Below, in pieces: positions 51,101 through 61,686 of a DNA stretch of 64,000 bases. A program made the position numbers and the translations under genes. The DNA comes from Enoplosus armatus (lineage: Eukaryota; Chordata; Actinopteri; Centrarchiformes; Enoplosidae), in NCBI RefSeq assembly GCF_043641665.1, contig NC_092196.1, positions 186,001 through 250,000 on the forward strand. The letters are read 5' to 3'. Each line of letters starts with the position of its first letter. Positions within the stretch are counted from its first letter, which is position 1. The notes under the pieces were generated by a model. The model was not told the DNA's origin. It did no database searches and was given only the letters and a program-made list of their open reading frames with translations.

Positions 51101-53341
51101 ATATAAAACTGTAATTTTTTTTTAACTTTACATGGTACGTGGTTATATAACTGTATCTTTACAAATTCTGAACACATACCTTTGAATTCTTTCCACCAGA
51201 CTTTTAAAATTATAAATTGTCATTTGCTGTTGTTTGCATCGAAGAAGCAATCCTTGGTTGTCTTCCAGGACCTTATTCATCTACAACAAGGAAATATGAC
51301 CTTGTAACTTCAAACACAAAGTTTCAGTCTTGTTGATAGAGTACTTTAGGCAAATACTTACCAGTGCCACTGATATGGTTTCCTTCCAATAACCTCCAAA
51401 AGCATCAGTCATTTCCTGCTTGAGGTCGTCAGTGTAAACCATTATTCTTCGCTTCTGAAAATGATATAGTACGTCGAACTGTTACTATCATATATATGCC
51501 ACTTTTAATACCCACCAGTCTACATAGTATATTTTCTATCTATATTTTATTTTGTATACATTATATTCAATTTCTGTATTTTATTCTCTGCACTATTTCA
51601 GTCTCAGATTCTCCTTTTTACGTTTCATATATTTTGTATGAACATTGTTGGAGGAGCCTGAGAACAAGAATTGCATTGCCAACAACTGCTTCTATAATTG
51701 TTGTGCATGGCAAATGAAGAACTTGAATTTCATTCTTATATGTTATTAACATAATGTTTCAATTGTTGACAGAAAATATTACTTCTGTTGCCATGAACAC
51801 ACCTTTGAACAAATACCATGTTTTCTGGGAACAGTCCGAGGAAGGGGACTTGGAGCCTCCTGTAAAGAGAAACCTGAATTACACTTGACTCAATTAATGA
51901 CAATAAACAATACACCAATTTTGAAATAAACAATGTGATGTACTGTAACCACTTCCAGTCCTTCCAGTGCATCATCATCTACATGTTGTTCTTCTGTTGT
52001 TTTTCCTCCTCACTCAGCATTGTCGCCTTCTATAACCTTTCTCCTTCCTTTAGTACTCATACTTTAGTGCTTTATACCTTAACAAGTTATCCAGTAGACT
52101 ATTTGTCATGTACTTACGCTTTCTCCAGCAGAATTAACAGCCGGTGCATGGGTCGGAAGTGGGCTTATAAACTGTAATGAAAAGTTAAAGACAACAAGAA
52201 TTCTAAATGTTTGACTAACATGAAATGTATGACTTTAACTTTGATTATCTAGTGATTTGTAAAAAGCTCAATAAACTCTGGCCTACCACCATAAGCTTTT
52301 CCATTATATTATTTGGGCTGTCATCTTCGCTGATTTCCCTCTCACTGTCCTCGATGTATTCAGTATGTTCTGCAGGCCTGGCCTGTTCCATATTACTTGT
52401 TGTGTCTAAATATTTTCTCAGCTCTTCAGATAACTCTTTTCTCTCCTGTCTGTCTCCATCTCCAACTCTCTCTCCTGCTGTGTCAGCTTCCATCCCCCTC
52501 TCCTCTGAGATTTTTCTTGGTTCTTCAGATAACTATTTTCTCTCCTGTCTGTCTCCATCTCCAACTCCCTCTCCAGCTGTATCAGCTTCCATCCCCCTCT
52601 CCTCTGAGATTTTTCTTGGCTCTTCAGATAACTCTTTTCTGTCCTACCATTTCTCTCTCTTCTGAGTCTCTTCTTGGCTCTTCATTCCTTCTCTTCTTTC
52701 CACTGTTCCCTTTTGCCCTTCGCCCCTGCCTGTCTCCATTTGGAACTCTCTCTCCACCTATTTCATCTACCATTCCCCTCTTTTCTGAGTCTCTCCTCTG
52801 TCCCTCTGTGCTTCTCTTTTCTCTCTCCTTCCCTTTTGCCTTTCTCTTCTGCCTGTGTCCATCTCCAACTCCCTCTCCAGCTAATTTACCTACCATTCCC
52901 CTCTTTTCTGAGTCTCTTCTTGGCTGTGATAATTGTTCATTTCCCTTTCTTCTGCCTCCAGGTCTTCTCTCTCTTTCTTGGTCACACTGTGTTGCATTCT
53001 TGCCAAACTTTCTTTTAAGCCCTTGAGAAGATCTCCATTTCTTGTGTCTGTCTCCATCTCCAAACTCTTCCTCTGCTGTTTCACTTTCAACACCACTCTT
53101 TTTAGTGAGCAGTCTTGGCTGTTCAGATTTCTTCTTTCCTTTTATAAATAGATAAAAATAGCATGATTTACACACCAAAAATATTATTTACATTTCAAAT
53201 AGTTTGGGTCCCAAAAGAAGGATAGCCTAATTAAGTGAATAAAACAAAATACTGTTGTAACCTTTGATTTTGAATTGTTCTTCCAGTTCAGCATAAGTGA
53301 CCCGAGATCATTGTTGAACGGTAACAGTGATATTGGGAATT
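48171..53341 (-). CDS. Candidate multi-exon gene of unknown function, many tiny exons
   Basis: Exons inferred from splice sites and matching phases, minus strand order: tentative 53,262-53,300s (TYAELEEQFKIK); 52,287-53,138 (repeat exon); 52,118-52,171 (FISPLPTHAPAVNSAGES); 51,803-51,859 (EAPSPLPRTVPRKHGICSK); 51,362-51,454 (MVYTDDLKQEMTDAFGGYWK inside); 51,180-51,280 (NKVLEDNQGLLLRCKQQQ inside); 51,041-51,065; 50,875-50,895 (MRNKRFQ); 50,530-50,579 (LNKQEEHPQPSLNIHKP); optional 48,604-48,633; 48,320-48,385 (CQKTEGLHEELVGKILQSKL); 48,171-48,228, ending RQWRQM and TAG. All junctions have AG/GT and consistent phase, which is unlikely by chance. No known domain is recognised; the protein is charged and partly coiled-coil-like. 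The large exon carries a frameshift and a stop, so the gene may be decaying or the start may lie downstream (ATG at 52,491-52,493). Confidence 0.5.
48558..48730. repeat. ~175-bp direct duplicate (copy 1), carries a 30-bp exon
   Basis: Matches 50,607-50,780 with scattered differences, starting TGAATTAGAGATGTAATTAA. On the minus strand it holds a candidate exon at 48,604-48,633 with intact acceptor TTTACAG and donor GTAGCT. Confidence 0.8.
48734..50529. other. Non-coding AT-rich stretch within the candidate gene
   Basis: Probably intronic if the gene model holds. It contains recurring ATTCAGGAATTTG-like motifs (near 48,754, 49,039, 49,281 and 49,851). No convincing exon or domain was found, although a plus-strand AG/GT-bounded stretch at about 49,080-49,180 could be looked at. 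Confidence 0.4.
50607..50780. repeat. ~175-bp direct duplicate (copy 2), broken splice acceptor
   Basis: Partner of 48,558-48,730. The equivalent 30-bp exon (50,652-50,681) keeps its donor, but its acceptor reads TTTACGG, so it should be skipped. Confidence 0.78.
52287..53138 (-). repeat. ~33-residue charged repeats in the candidate gene's large exon
   Basis: On the minus strand about six units follow the pattern SEEPRKISEERG-MEADTAGEGVGDGDRQERKEL. Divergent versions include SEQPRLLTKKSGVESETA then EEEFGDGDRHKKW (first unit) and RRDSEKRGMVGKLAGEGVGD (second). The same repeat-relative reading frame is kept across diverged units, which argues for past protein coding. Unit lengths vary and unit 4 is truncated. 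One net frameshift lies near 52,620-52,650 and an in-frame TAG at 52,533-52,535 replaces the GAG of the next unit. The plus strand is simply pyrimidine-rich. Confidence 0.7.
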
Positions 53342-53371
53342 CTGGGGGAACCCATTTTTCTTTGGGCCTTC

Positions 53372-54240
53372 TACAGTCTATTCAGACTGAGGTCAGACTG
53401 AGGTCAAAAAGCTCGAGGTCCTGGGATTTAACAACTGACTGTGCATGTGCATCCATGGCTTCCTCACGGGCAGACCCAAGGTGGTTATGGTGGGTGGAGA
53501 CACCTCATCACCGGAGTACCGCAGGGCTGCGTTTTGAGCCCCCCACTGTACTCCCCGTCCACACACGACTGTGTAGCCACTTTTAACTGTAACACTATCA
53601 TCAAGTTTGCTGCTGTGCTGTGGTGGGCCTGATGACAGGTAACAATGAAAAGGCCTACCTGAAGGAAGTAGAGGACCTGTTAGGACAACAACCTACTCCT
53701 GAACGTCAGCAAGACCAAGGAGCTGACAGTGGACTTTGGGAAGAAGCAGGGAAGCTACGCCCCCTTCAACAGGTCCTCGGTGGAAAGGGTGGACAGCTTC
53801 AAGTACATTCAAGTACAGTGTCTGAGGGCCTGCCCTGGGTGCTGCATACTTACTCAGTGGTGAGAAAAGCAAGGTACAAACTTCACTTCAGAGACTTGAG
53901 GAAATTACAGGTATCCACTCAAATACTGAGGAATTTCTACTCCTGCAACATTGAGGTCCGTCCTGACGGGGAACATCACTGCCTGGTAGGGAAACGGCAC
54001 AGAACAGGACCGCAAGGCCCTGCATAGCATGCTTCGTTCAGCTGAACGTACAACAGGTGGTGCTCTACCCTGCCGAAAGGATATTTACACCAGGCGCTGA
54101 AAGAATAAGGCTAGGAGAATCATGAAGGATCCCAACCATCCGGATAACTGCTGCAAAGAAGGTACTGGATATACCAAGCAAGCACTGAGAGGCTCGGGAA
54201 GAGCTTCTACCGTCAGGCCACAAGTGAAGTCACAGCCTAT
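53372..54240 (+). pseudogene. Decayed Rex1-like LINE remnant, duplicate copy 1
   Basis: Broken reverse transcriptase coding in several frames: HGFLTGRPKVV-like near 53,450, PQGCVLSPPLYS at about 53,530, then a NNEKAYLKEVEDL piece and a VDFGKKQGSYAPFNRSS-like piece at 53,640-53,790. The 3' coding part includes RKDIYTRR near 54,075. Frameshifts remove the catalytic box. From about 53,519 it is directly repeated at 61,687. It keeps the uninterrupted site ACCCTGCCGAAAGG at 54,067-54,080 where the second copy has an LTR. Confidence 0.82.
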
Positions 54241-55160
54241 CAAAAGTAATAGGGAAAACAATACAGAAAAAAATGGATAAAAATAAACCAAGATTTTTTT
54301 AAAAACAAACAGAAAAAAAGAGTAATGTATATGCAATAAATAAATACTTATTTGAATAAAATATATAAAGGAATATACAAAGAAATAAATGATCAAATAC
54401 ATGTAAAAATGAATGAAAATAATTATTCTTTTAAATGTTGTTATTAGTCTCCATACTTCCACATTTATTTTCTTATTTGTTTACAGATGCATTCTTTTTT
54501 TTATGGCACTCCTATGACTCCATAGAGTTGGGAGGTTGTCTGAACAGAAATAAGACGAAGAGATGTTTTACTTTTGGAGAAAGCAAATACTAGTTAACTA
54601 TATTTAAAATGAATGCAGGCCAAAACCAGCTACAAGTTTAAAAGGATACAAATGCAATAATCAGAAATAATGAAGAGTTTAACAACATGTTTATTCTTCT
54701 GAAAATGTGGATAGGTGTGAGAGAGTTTTTTTTTTTTGGGGGGGGGGGGGGGGTCTATACAATTAAAACACCTTTCCAATGATATGAAAGAACTGCTACA
54801 ATATCGGAAATATCTGAGGATGAAATACTACAAACAAATACAGCACAGTGTAAAGCAGGTTTTAGAGCGTTTTGCAGTGAGAATGAACCAAAACTGAAAG
54901 ATGCTACGAAGCTCTGTAGAGTTGAGGGGAGGATAATGCAGAGGTGTTGATAATTTACAGTGGCTTCATCACTACAAGTGACCCCTGTCATATACAAGTA
55001 GTCATGTGATCGCTGGTATGAAAATATTGATTATATTTGCTTTAATTGACAAATGAACTAAACTAATGAACTCAACTCAATAAATCAATTATCATCATCA
55101 CCATTCATCTAATCAGTCTAATTTGCTCTATTTGCTAATAATAAGAACTTAATCATGAAT
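53519..55160 (+). repeat. Segmental duplication, copy 1
   Basis: LINE remnant plus downstream flank, directly repeated at 61,687-64,000. Shared landmarks are the LINE part, AT-rich flank, a poly-T/poly-G tract (54,727-54,753), and the ACTACAAGTGACCCCTGTCA stretch. Copy 1 has about 100 bp near 54,490-54,590 that copy 2 lacks. Confidence 0.88.
54727..54753 (+). repeat. Poly-T/poly-G tract
   Basis: A T-run directly followed by a G-run. It recurs at 63,576-63,604 in the second duplicate with a different length. Confidence 0.9.
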
Positions 55161-55489
55161 TTACACATCATTTCCCGAACAACAAAAACAAAAACATAAA
55201 AAGTAACAGCCAGAGAAATAAAAGGAAAAAATGACTCACAATATAACAAATTACAATCGGTGAATGAAAGCAGTGGATGTGGTAAATTGGTAAGTGAGTC
55301 ACATAGTTTATGTGTGTGTGAGATCCATGATGTCACTGTTAAAAAAAGAATGAATATATCTGTTAAAGATATGAAAGATGCACATGAGCTAAATGACGAG
55401 AATTTCACCTTCCCCTGACTGTAACATACGCTTTCAGCTGAGAGAACTTGTTGTGTGAGAAATGAATGCGTAGATCATTTACGGCATCA
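55161..55489. other. 3' flank of the lectin gene
   Basis: AT-rich, no gene seen. It may belong to the same duplication unit, since copy 2 runs off the window at the matching point. Confidence 0.4.
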
Positions 55490-58275
55490 TCATTGGAGGG
55501 TACAGCTCTTCTTCTTCTTCTTCTCCCTCTTGACTGTGCTTTTCTTGTGGAAGACCTTTCCATCGGTCTGCTCCACCCATCTCAGCTTGACGTCATCACT
55601 CAGGCCGCGGTCCTTCACACTCTGATCAAACTGAGACACATAAAAGGGGTGCAGGCAAATGACCAGACTGTCCAAACTCACAGCAACATGTTAGGCTGTG
55701 ATTCAGATCGCAAGACGGAATAAAGTACGGAGTCACAGAGTAATGTAGAGAGTGCTCTAAACACAGATGGGACTGGGAAACTGGAATTTAAGTGATATTA
55801 CGAACTATTTTTAGTGCCCTTCCACACAAATGTTGCACCAATCAAATCACCAGCACCAACATAGGTCAGTACCAAAAATCAGTACCCCTGGAGATTTCTA
55901 TGTAGGGGGGTGCTGTGATGACAATTTTGACCAAATAAGTACAAGAGTCAAAACAAACATCAGGGTGATCCACGATGTACTGATTTCTTATGTTTACAAG
56001 CCTTCAGAAAGTCTCTTGGCATCAGGCTCAAACATCATTACCTTCTGCAAGATGTCTTCCCTCAGCTCCTCCATGTCCACAGAGGAGTCCGTTTTCTTCA
56101 GCACCAACCGCACCACCTGCTTCTTCATCGTGTGAGCTGTTTCATATGGGGGAACAGAAAAAAAGAATTTGTAAATGTAAAATTAAACTGTAAAAATGAA
56201 AGGTAATAATCACAGGGCTTCTGTGGATATTGACAATATGCAAATCTGAACTCACCACTGTAACATACAAAGTACCGCTGGTTCTTGCAATCCTGGTTAT
56301 ACCATTTGCCAAAGTTTGAAACAGCACAAGAGTGTTTGTCTGTGTTGGATGGTGCACTTTGAGCCCAGTTACTGAACGAATTTGCGCTCCCATCCGACCA
56401 TTTCCATGAGTCTCTGTAGAGGCCGAACCATGTGCGGGGACTCTGGATCATCATCTTCATCTGGTCATTCTCAGCTTGGTTCCTCACACTGGCCAGGTCA
56501 GTGTAATGCTCCCTGCAGTAGCTCTGAGCCTCAGTCCAGGTCTTGGACTCATTCACAAGGATGAAGCTCGATGAAGTGCCCTCTGATCCTCCTGTGGCTG
56601 AAAACACTGACACAATCAAGAGTTGCAATGTGGGAGGAGCAAATTTGGTCGCCATTGGTTCCGAAAGGAAAAGTCCCATTCATTTTACCAATAGCCAATG
56701 TTATGGGACTCACAGTTGGAACACTTCTATGGCTTAGATCGGCATGAAACTCCTGGTTGAATCATGAGTACAAAAGATTAAAGACTAATAAATATCCGGT
56801 TCTTTGAAAAAAGAACGAAGGTACATGCTTGTGTACATACAAAGTGTGAGGGAGACGTTAACCATGACTCCCAAGAAACATCCAATTAGCTCAAAAAGCT
56901 CAAAATTCTGTAGCGTGCGTCATCCAGGAGAGTCCTGTGTTTCTGTGTTTCTATATTATAATATATTAATATTGAGGAGATCGTTTAAAGAAAACATTTA
57001 AATGGGAACACAGAAAGGGAAAAACACTTCCAGAACCAGCGGCCCCTAACTGTATAACCCTATAAAGTCATCCGATTGTAAACATTTGCTCATTTACACA
57101 TTCATTAGCATTCATTTATGTTTCCGTTCACCTGAAGTCCAATATTCACTCTCCTTTTAGCTCTCTGTTGGTTTCCACCAACCCCCTAGAAAAGTGTCTT
57201 TTCACTAGCTGGTTGCTAACTTTGTCTGTCAGCTGTTTGGTGCTGGAAAGGTAGCATATAGTAGGTTTATCAGACCTATCTTGCTGGACTTCCTGCTGCT
57301 ACTGAAAACGATGCGGCCGAGAGCTGTTAGTCTGAACCAAGGCCGTAAAGTTGTGGGACTTAAAACCAAAACAATGAGCTGAAAGACGCTAAAGCGCTTT
57401 GTAGAAATGGCCGTAACTTCAGAGGTTGGTGATAATTCTCTGTGGGTTTGTCCTCTTTCTCATCGCACATTGTCATTTGATCCATTCTAATAAAATACAA
57501 ATCTTGAGTAGAACTCGATATTGTCTCGATAATGTCCTAATGCTTCTGCTTTGAATGAGGTTTGAATGAGGTCCCCTTTCCAGTACTAACCACATCATTG
57601 TTGTTCATTCATCACCTCAACTTAAGGTCACAAAGTCTTATCTAAATTAATAGTAATAATAATCAGAGCAAATTATTGTTATTACTTTTGCTTATGTTGT
57701 TGTAGCAGAGGAAGCCTTGTGACTGATGACACACGGCATCAAACCATTTCCCGTCAGTGTTTATTTCCACACAAAGTTTGTGGTATTTTGGACCGCCATT
57801 GGGTTCACCAGCACCCCACATCCTGAACCCAGCCTCTCCTTCACCATAGTAATCCTGATTTTCCAGAGACCACCTCCATGCTTCATGGTCAGCGTGCAGT
57901 CCGATCCAGACGTTGAGTTTCCCCTCTAAAAGTTTCTTGAGCTCAGCCACGTCTGGCTCATTATGTACAGAGGCCAGGTCGGTGTACTTCCCCCTGCAGT
58001 AGCTCTGAGCTTCAGCCCAGGCCTTTGCCTCTTCAACAAGGATGTAGAGACGAGGAAAACACGCAGGCAGGAAACACAGTCCTGTGGTCACAATAAAGAG
58101 AATTGTTTTTGATGCGTTCAGTGATAAACTCACTTTACACAGTTTATGATTTAGATTTGAACTCAACTTTTCCTTGACATGTATTCACGGAGACATTTGG
58201 ATTTCAGAGGTTTGTGGAAATAAATGACTCGTACTGACCTGACAAGACCATCACAGTAACTGTAGTCCCTGTCAT
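55490..58275 (-). CDS. Secreted C-type lectin with two CTLDs (5 exons)
   Basis: Exons (minus strand): 58,239-58,275; 57,686-58,081; 56,256-56,597; 56,042-56,136; 55,490-55,630. All have AG/GT borders and matching phases, giving 336 residues. A signal peptide spans residues 1 to about 22 (MTGTTVTVMVLSGLCFLPAC). CTLD1 (about 24-138) has WIGL at 71-74, cysteines 41, 116, 130 and 138, and EPN at 105-107, the motif linked to mannose-type calcium/sugar binding; the usual WND is KWFD here. CTLD2 (about 156-256) has WFGL at 201-204 and cysteines 172, 235, 248 and 256, but no EPN or QPD, so calcium-dependent sugar binding is doubtful. The basic tail (HTMKKQVVRLVLKK, DDVKLRWVEQTDGKVFHKK) is of the kind common in fish lectins of this sort. 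A role in innate recognition is inferred from the family. The last residues follow a likely frameshift in an AAG run. Confidence 0.85.
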
Positions 58276-58544
58276 GATGTACCAACGGACAGCTCGCTTG
58301 CACCTTCAATTGATGAATGCAGGTATGTTTATGTTATGTTCGATGGTGGGGAAAGCAGTCAGTTCCTTTACTTCAGTATGATGGAAATTATAACCAGAGA
58401 AACATAACAAGCAGTTTTTCAGGCAGACAATGAAATTTTCGTGTGTTTTCGTTCAAACCGACAACATTGTGCTCCATAGAGCTGTGCCTTACCTTACACT
58501 ACTGTGGCACAAAATGACGGCCCTATAACAAAGAGGGCCTAAAA
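58276..58544. other. Upstream region of the lectin gene
   Basis: Non-coding on inspection. I could not identify a TATA box or a defined promoter element with confidence. Confidence 0.35.
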
Positions 58545-58600
58545 ATATAAATAAATTCAATTCAATTCAAATTTTATTTGTATAGCACCAGCTCATACAA
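58545..58600 (-). mobile_element. 3' tail fragment of an L2-like LINE
   Basis: On the minus strand it reads GGTGCTATACAAATAAAATT followed by GAATT repeats, the characteristic tail of the L2 family seen intact at 38,220-38,265. Only the last ~50 bp are evident. Confidence 0.65.
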
Positions 58601-59289
58601 AAGCAAAACATGCGTCACATAAAACCGTAATAAAAAGATTTCTGGTCGGATTTCTTTTGGTCCTGGTTCGACATCGCTCAGTCGAGTCCCGGGTAAGTTG
58701 TATGGATCTATGGATTGCTTTGTTTGGAAGACTGGACAAAAAAAGAGAACTGCAATAGTGCAGCTCATGACAAATGCATGCGTGAGTCTCTCTGAGTCTG
58801 ACTGGGAAAGATTTTACAAATGTTTCTGAGTTGGAAGAAGGCAACATGGCGATCTTTGGTTATTTTCTGTTTTCAAATATTGTCTAACAATAAACACTAT
58901 CCCATTAATTCATAGAGTTGATAAACATTACATTTGTTAGTGATTGTAATGTACTTTACAATGTAGCATAATGTTGCTGTAATATTTAAGCACTCTACAT
59001 TCAAAATTCAGTCACTATGTTGAATGTGTGTTTGTGGACTGACATGCAGCCTCTAGCATAGATCATTTTTTCAAAAAAAAGAAGGTGTGAATATTAAACC
59101 AAAGTAAGACATAGATGCAAGACAAAATAAATATCATATAATAAGAGAAATTCTGCACACAAAAAAATGATTTACCATGACATTGTGTAGAAACCTTTGA
59201 AACAGCTAAAAACTGCATTACATTTGATACGCGTGTACTCATAAAACCATCTGCAGCTATAACTTACTCATCAAGTAGTCAACACAAAG
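58601..59289. other. Non-coding stretch
   Basis: No gene, RNA or recognisable repeat seen. Short open frames on the minus strand are without domain signal. Confidence 0.4.
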
Positions 59290-59660
59290 AAGCGCAGCGA
59301 GTGTTTGATCAGTGTCCTCGGACTGCAAAGAAATGTGCCTCTGCAGCTGCGCATCGCACTATATTAGCATGTGGAGAAGTCAGATCAGCGAGCACAACCC
59401 CCCCTTCACTCTTTTCTTTAGGTTAAGAGGAAGAGTCGTCCGAGCATATTTGTTTATCTCTTGGTTAGGAGACTATTTGAATAACTTCAAGCTATTTTGA
59501 GAGCTGTTGTGTGAGATGACGAGATGTTGTGACAATGTTTGGATGAAAGCACAAAAGAAACCACATGATTTAACATGCAGGACCTGGTCCTGGCTCGACT
59601 GTTGTATGTAAATGTGTCGTGAAATGACTATTGTTGAACCCTTAGGTCATCAGAGCGTAC
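59290..59660 (+). repeat. ~350-bp direct repeat flanking the Gypsy fragment (copy 1)
   Basis: Closely matches 61,255-61,580, including GAGACTATTTGAATAACTTC and GGACCTGGTCCTGGCTCGA. Copy 2 lacks about 45 bp in the first third. With its partner it brackets the Gypsy pol fragment. Confidence 0.85.
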
Positions 59661-59860
59661 ACAGTGACATCTGTGTTTTCAATGAATAGTTGGGTTTGGG
59701 GTTGCGACCTGCAGTCACCCATAACATCTTTGTCTGCGTGGGTTTCAGCTTAACACTACCACAAACATAGGCTACAGAAACACAGGGCTTAAAGGAGAAT
59801 ATCAGTACCTTCCTGTAGCTGACTTAACAGCCCATTTAATGAGGTTTACGGGGTCTTGGT
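59661..59860. other. Non-coding spacer before the Gypsy fragment
   Basis: No feature recognised. Confidence 0.3.
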
Positions 59861-61215
59861 CTCCTGATGGCTTCATTTTTATCTGTCTTCATATTGAGCT
59901 TGGATCCAAGTCCTGCGGCAGCAGCAGATGAAGGCCTGAACTGACGGGCAGGACACCTCCATTTCCAGGACCGGAAACAGAGGGGGCTGGAACCCGTAGG
60001 CGCACTGGAAGGGGGAAAGTCCAGTGGCGGAACTGGTCAAAGTGTTATGGGCGTACTCCACCCACAGTAGCTGCTGGGACCAGGACGAGGGGTGTTTGGA
60101 AACCATGCTGCGCAGAGCCGTCTCCATCTCCTGGTTGTTGCGCTCGGTCTGGCCGTTGGACTGGGGGTGGAACCCGGATGACAGGCTGACGATGGCCCCA
60201 ACTAGTGTGCAAAACACAGAGGTAAATTGAGGACCCCAGTCGGAAACCATGTCGTTGGGGAGACCATGAATTCGGAAGACGTGTAGGAGCATGAGCTCAG
60301 CTGTTTCCTTGGCCGACGGGAGCTTGGGCAGGGGCACGAAGTGGGCCATCTTGCTGAACCGGTCTACCACCGTCAAGATGGTGGTGTGTCCCTTGGGCGG
60401 TGGCAGAACGGAAACAAAGTCGAGGGAGATATGCGAACACGGCCGATGGGGCAACAACAGTGGTAGCAGGAGACCAGCAGGAGCTTGGTGGGAAGACTTG
60501 TGCTGGTTGCAGACAGGGCATCGGGCTTCACGTTGCAGGACCCGGGTCAGTAAGACATGGAGAAGTTGGTTTCTGGTTGCTGGCCGACCACTGAGAGAGG
60601 ACTGTCCCCACCCCTACGTCTGAGGCGTCCACCTCCACCACGAACTGTCTCTCGGGGTCTGGTACTTCGAGGATGGGAGCCGACATGAACCGAGCCTTAA
60701 GAGACAGGAAGGCCTCATCAGCAGCGGAGGACCACCGGAACGGAACCTTGGAGGAGGTCAGGGCCGTGAGGGGAGTGGCCACGGTGCGATAACCTCGGAT
60801 GAATCGGCGGTAGAAATTGGCCAACCCCAGGAAATGCTGTAGCTGCTTGCAGGAGTCAGGAACGGGCCAGGCGGTGACAGCGGACACCTTGGCGGGGTCT
60901 ATCTGTATGTTCCCTTGACCCACGATGTAACCCAGGAAGGAAACGGATGAAGAGTGGAAATCGCACTTCTCTGCCTTCACAAAGAGGGAGTTCTCCAGGA
61001 GCCGCTGAAGAACTGCCTGGACGTGGTGCACATGTTCCTCCTTGGTCCAGGAGAAGATCAGGATGTAGTCCAGGTAGACAAAGACGTGCTTGTTTAGCAT
61101 GTCTCTGAGCACGTCATTGACCAGAGCCTAGAAGACAGCCGGGGCATTGGTGAGGCCGAAGGGCATAACCAGGTACTCGTAATGACCAGTAGGGGTGTTG
61201 AACGCCGGCTCCAGC
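59861..61215 (-). pseudogene. Ty3/Gypsy pol fragment, internally deleted
   Basis: Minus strand, in order: reverse transcriptase block [20 protein letters not shown] with a TAG at 61,128-61,130 where the reading otherwise continues; [17 protein letters not shown], where the second catalytic aspartate of the YxDD box is Y; the thumb/connection region [21 protein letters not shown]; and the start of RNase H ([17 protein letters not shown]). A jump then leads to the end of the integrase zinc-binding region ([16 protein letters not shown]), followed by the integrase core with [20 protein letters not shown] and [20 protein letters not shown], keeping the D, D, E residues. Most of RNase H and the HHCC module's first half are deleted. 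No LTRs, gag or protease. Non-functional. Confidence 0.88.
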
Positions 61216-61254
61216 GTTAAGCGCGTCAACGAACCTCAATGCAAGCTTGCTAAA

Positions 61255-61580
61255 AGAGCGAGTGTTGGCCTGATCAGTGCTGTCCTCTGACTTCAAAGAA
61301 GTACGCATCGCACTATTTTAGCATGTGGAGAAGTTAGATCGAGTTAGAGTCGTCCGTGCATATTTGTTTATCTCTTGGTTAGGAGACTATTTTAATAACT
61401 TCAAGCTATTTTGAGAGCTGTTGTGTGAGATGACATGAGATGTTGTGACAATGTTTGGATGAAAGCACAAAAGAAACCACATGATTTAACATGCAGGACC
61501 TGGTCCTGGCTCGAATGTTATATGTAAATGTGTCGTGAAATGACTATTGTTGAACCCTCAGGTCATCAGAGCGTACACAG
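61255..61580 (+). repeat. ~350-bp direct repeat flanking the Gypsy fragment (copy 2)
   Basis: Partner of 59,290-59,660 in direct orientation. Confidence 0.85.
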
Positions 61581-61686
61581 CTAGTGAGGAGCCACTGCCT
61601 CTCCCAGTGCAACTGGCAAGACAACTTCTGTCTCACCTCCTACATGGATTTGGTTAAATGTAAATAAGCTTCACAGTTTACAGTTT

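Noticed and set aside
52225..53026. Plus-strand open frames rich in S, L, P and F
   Set aside because: Antisense of the charged minus-strand repeats. The repeat-conserved frame is on the minus strand.
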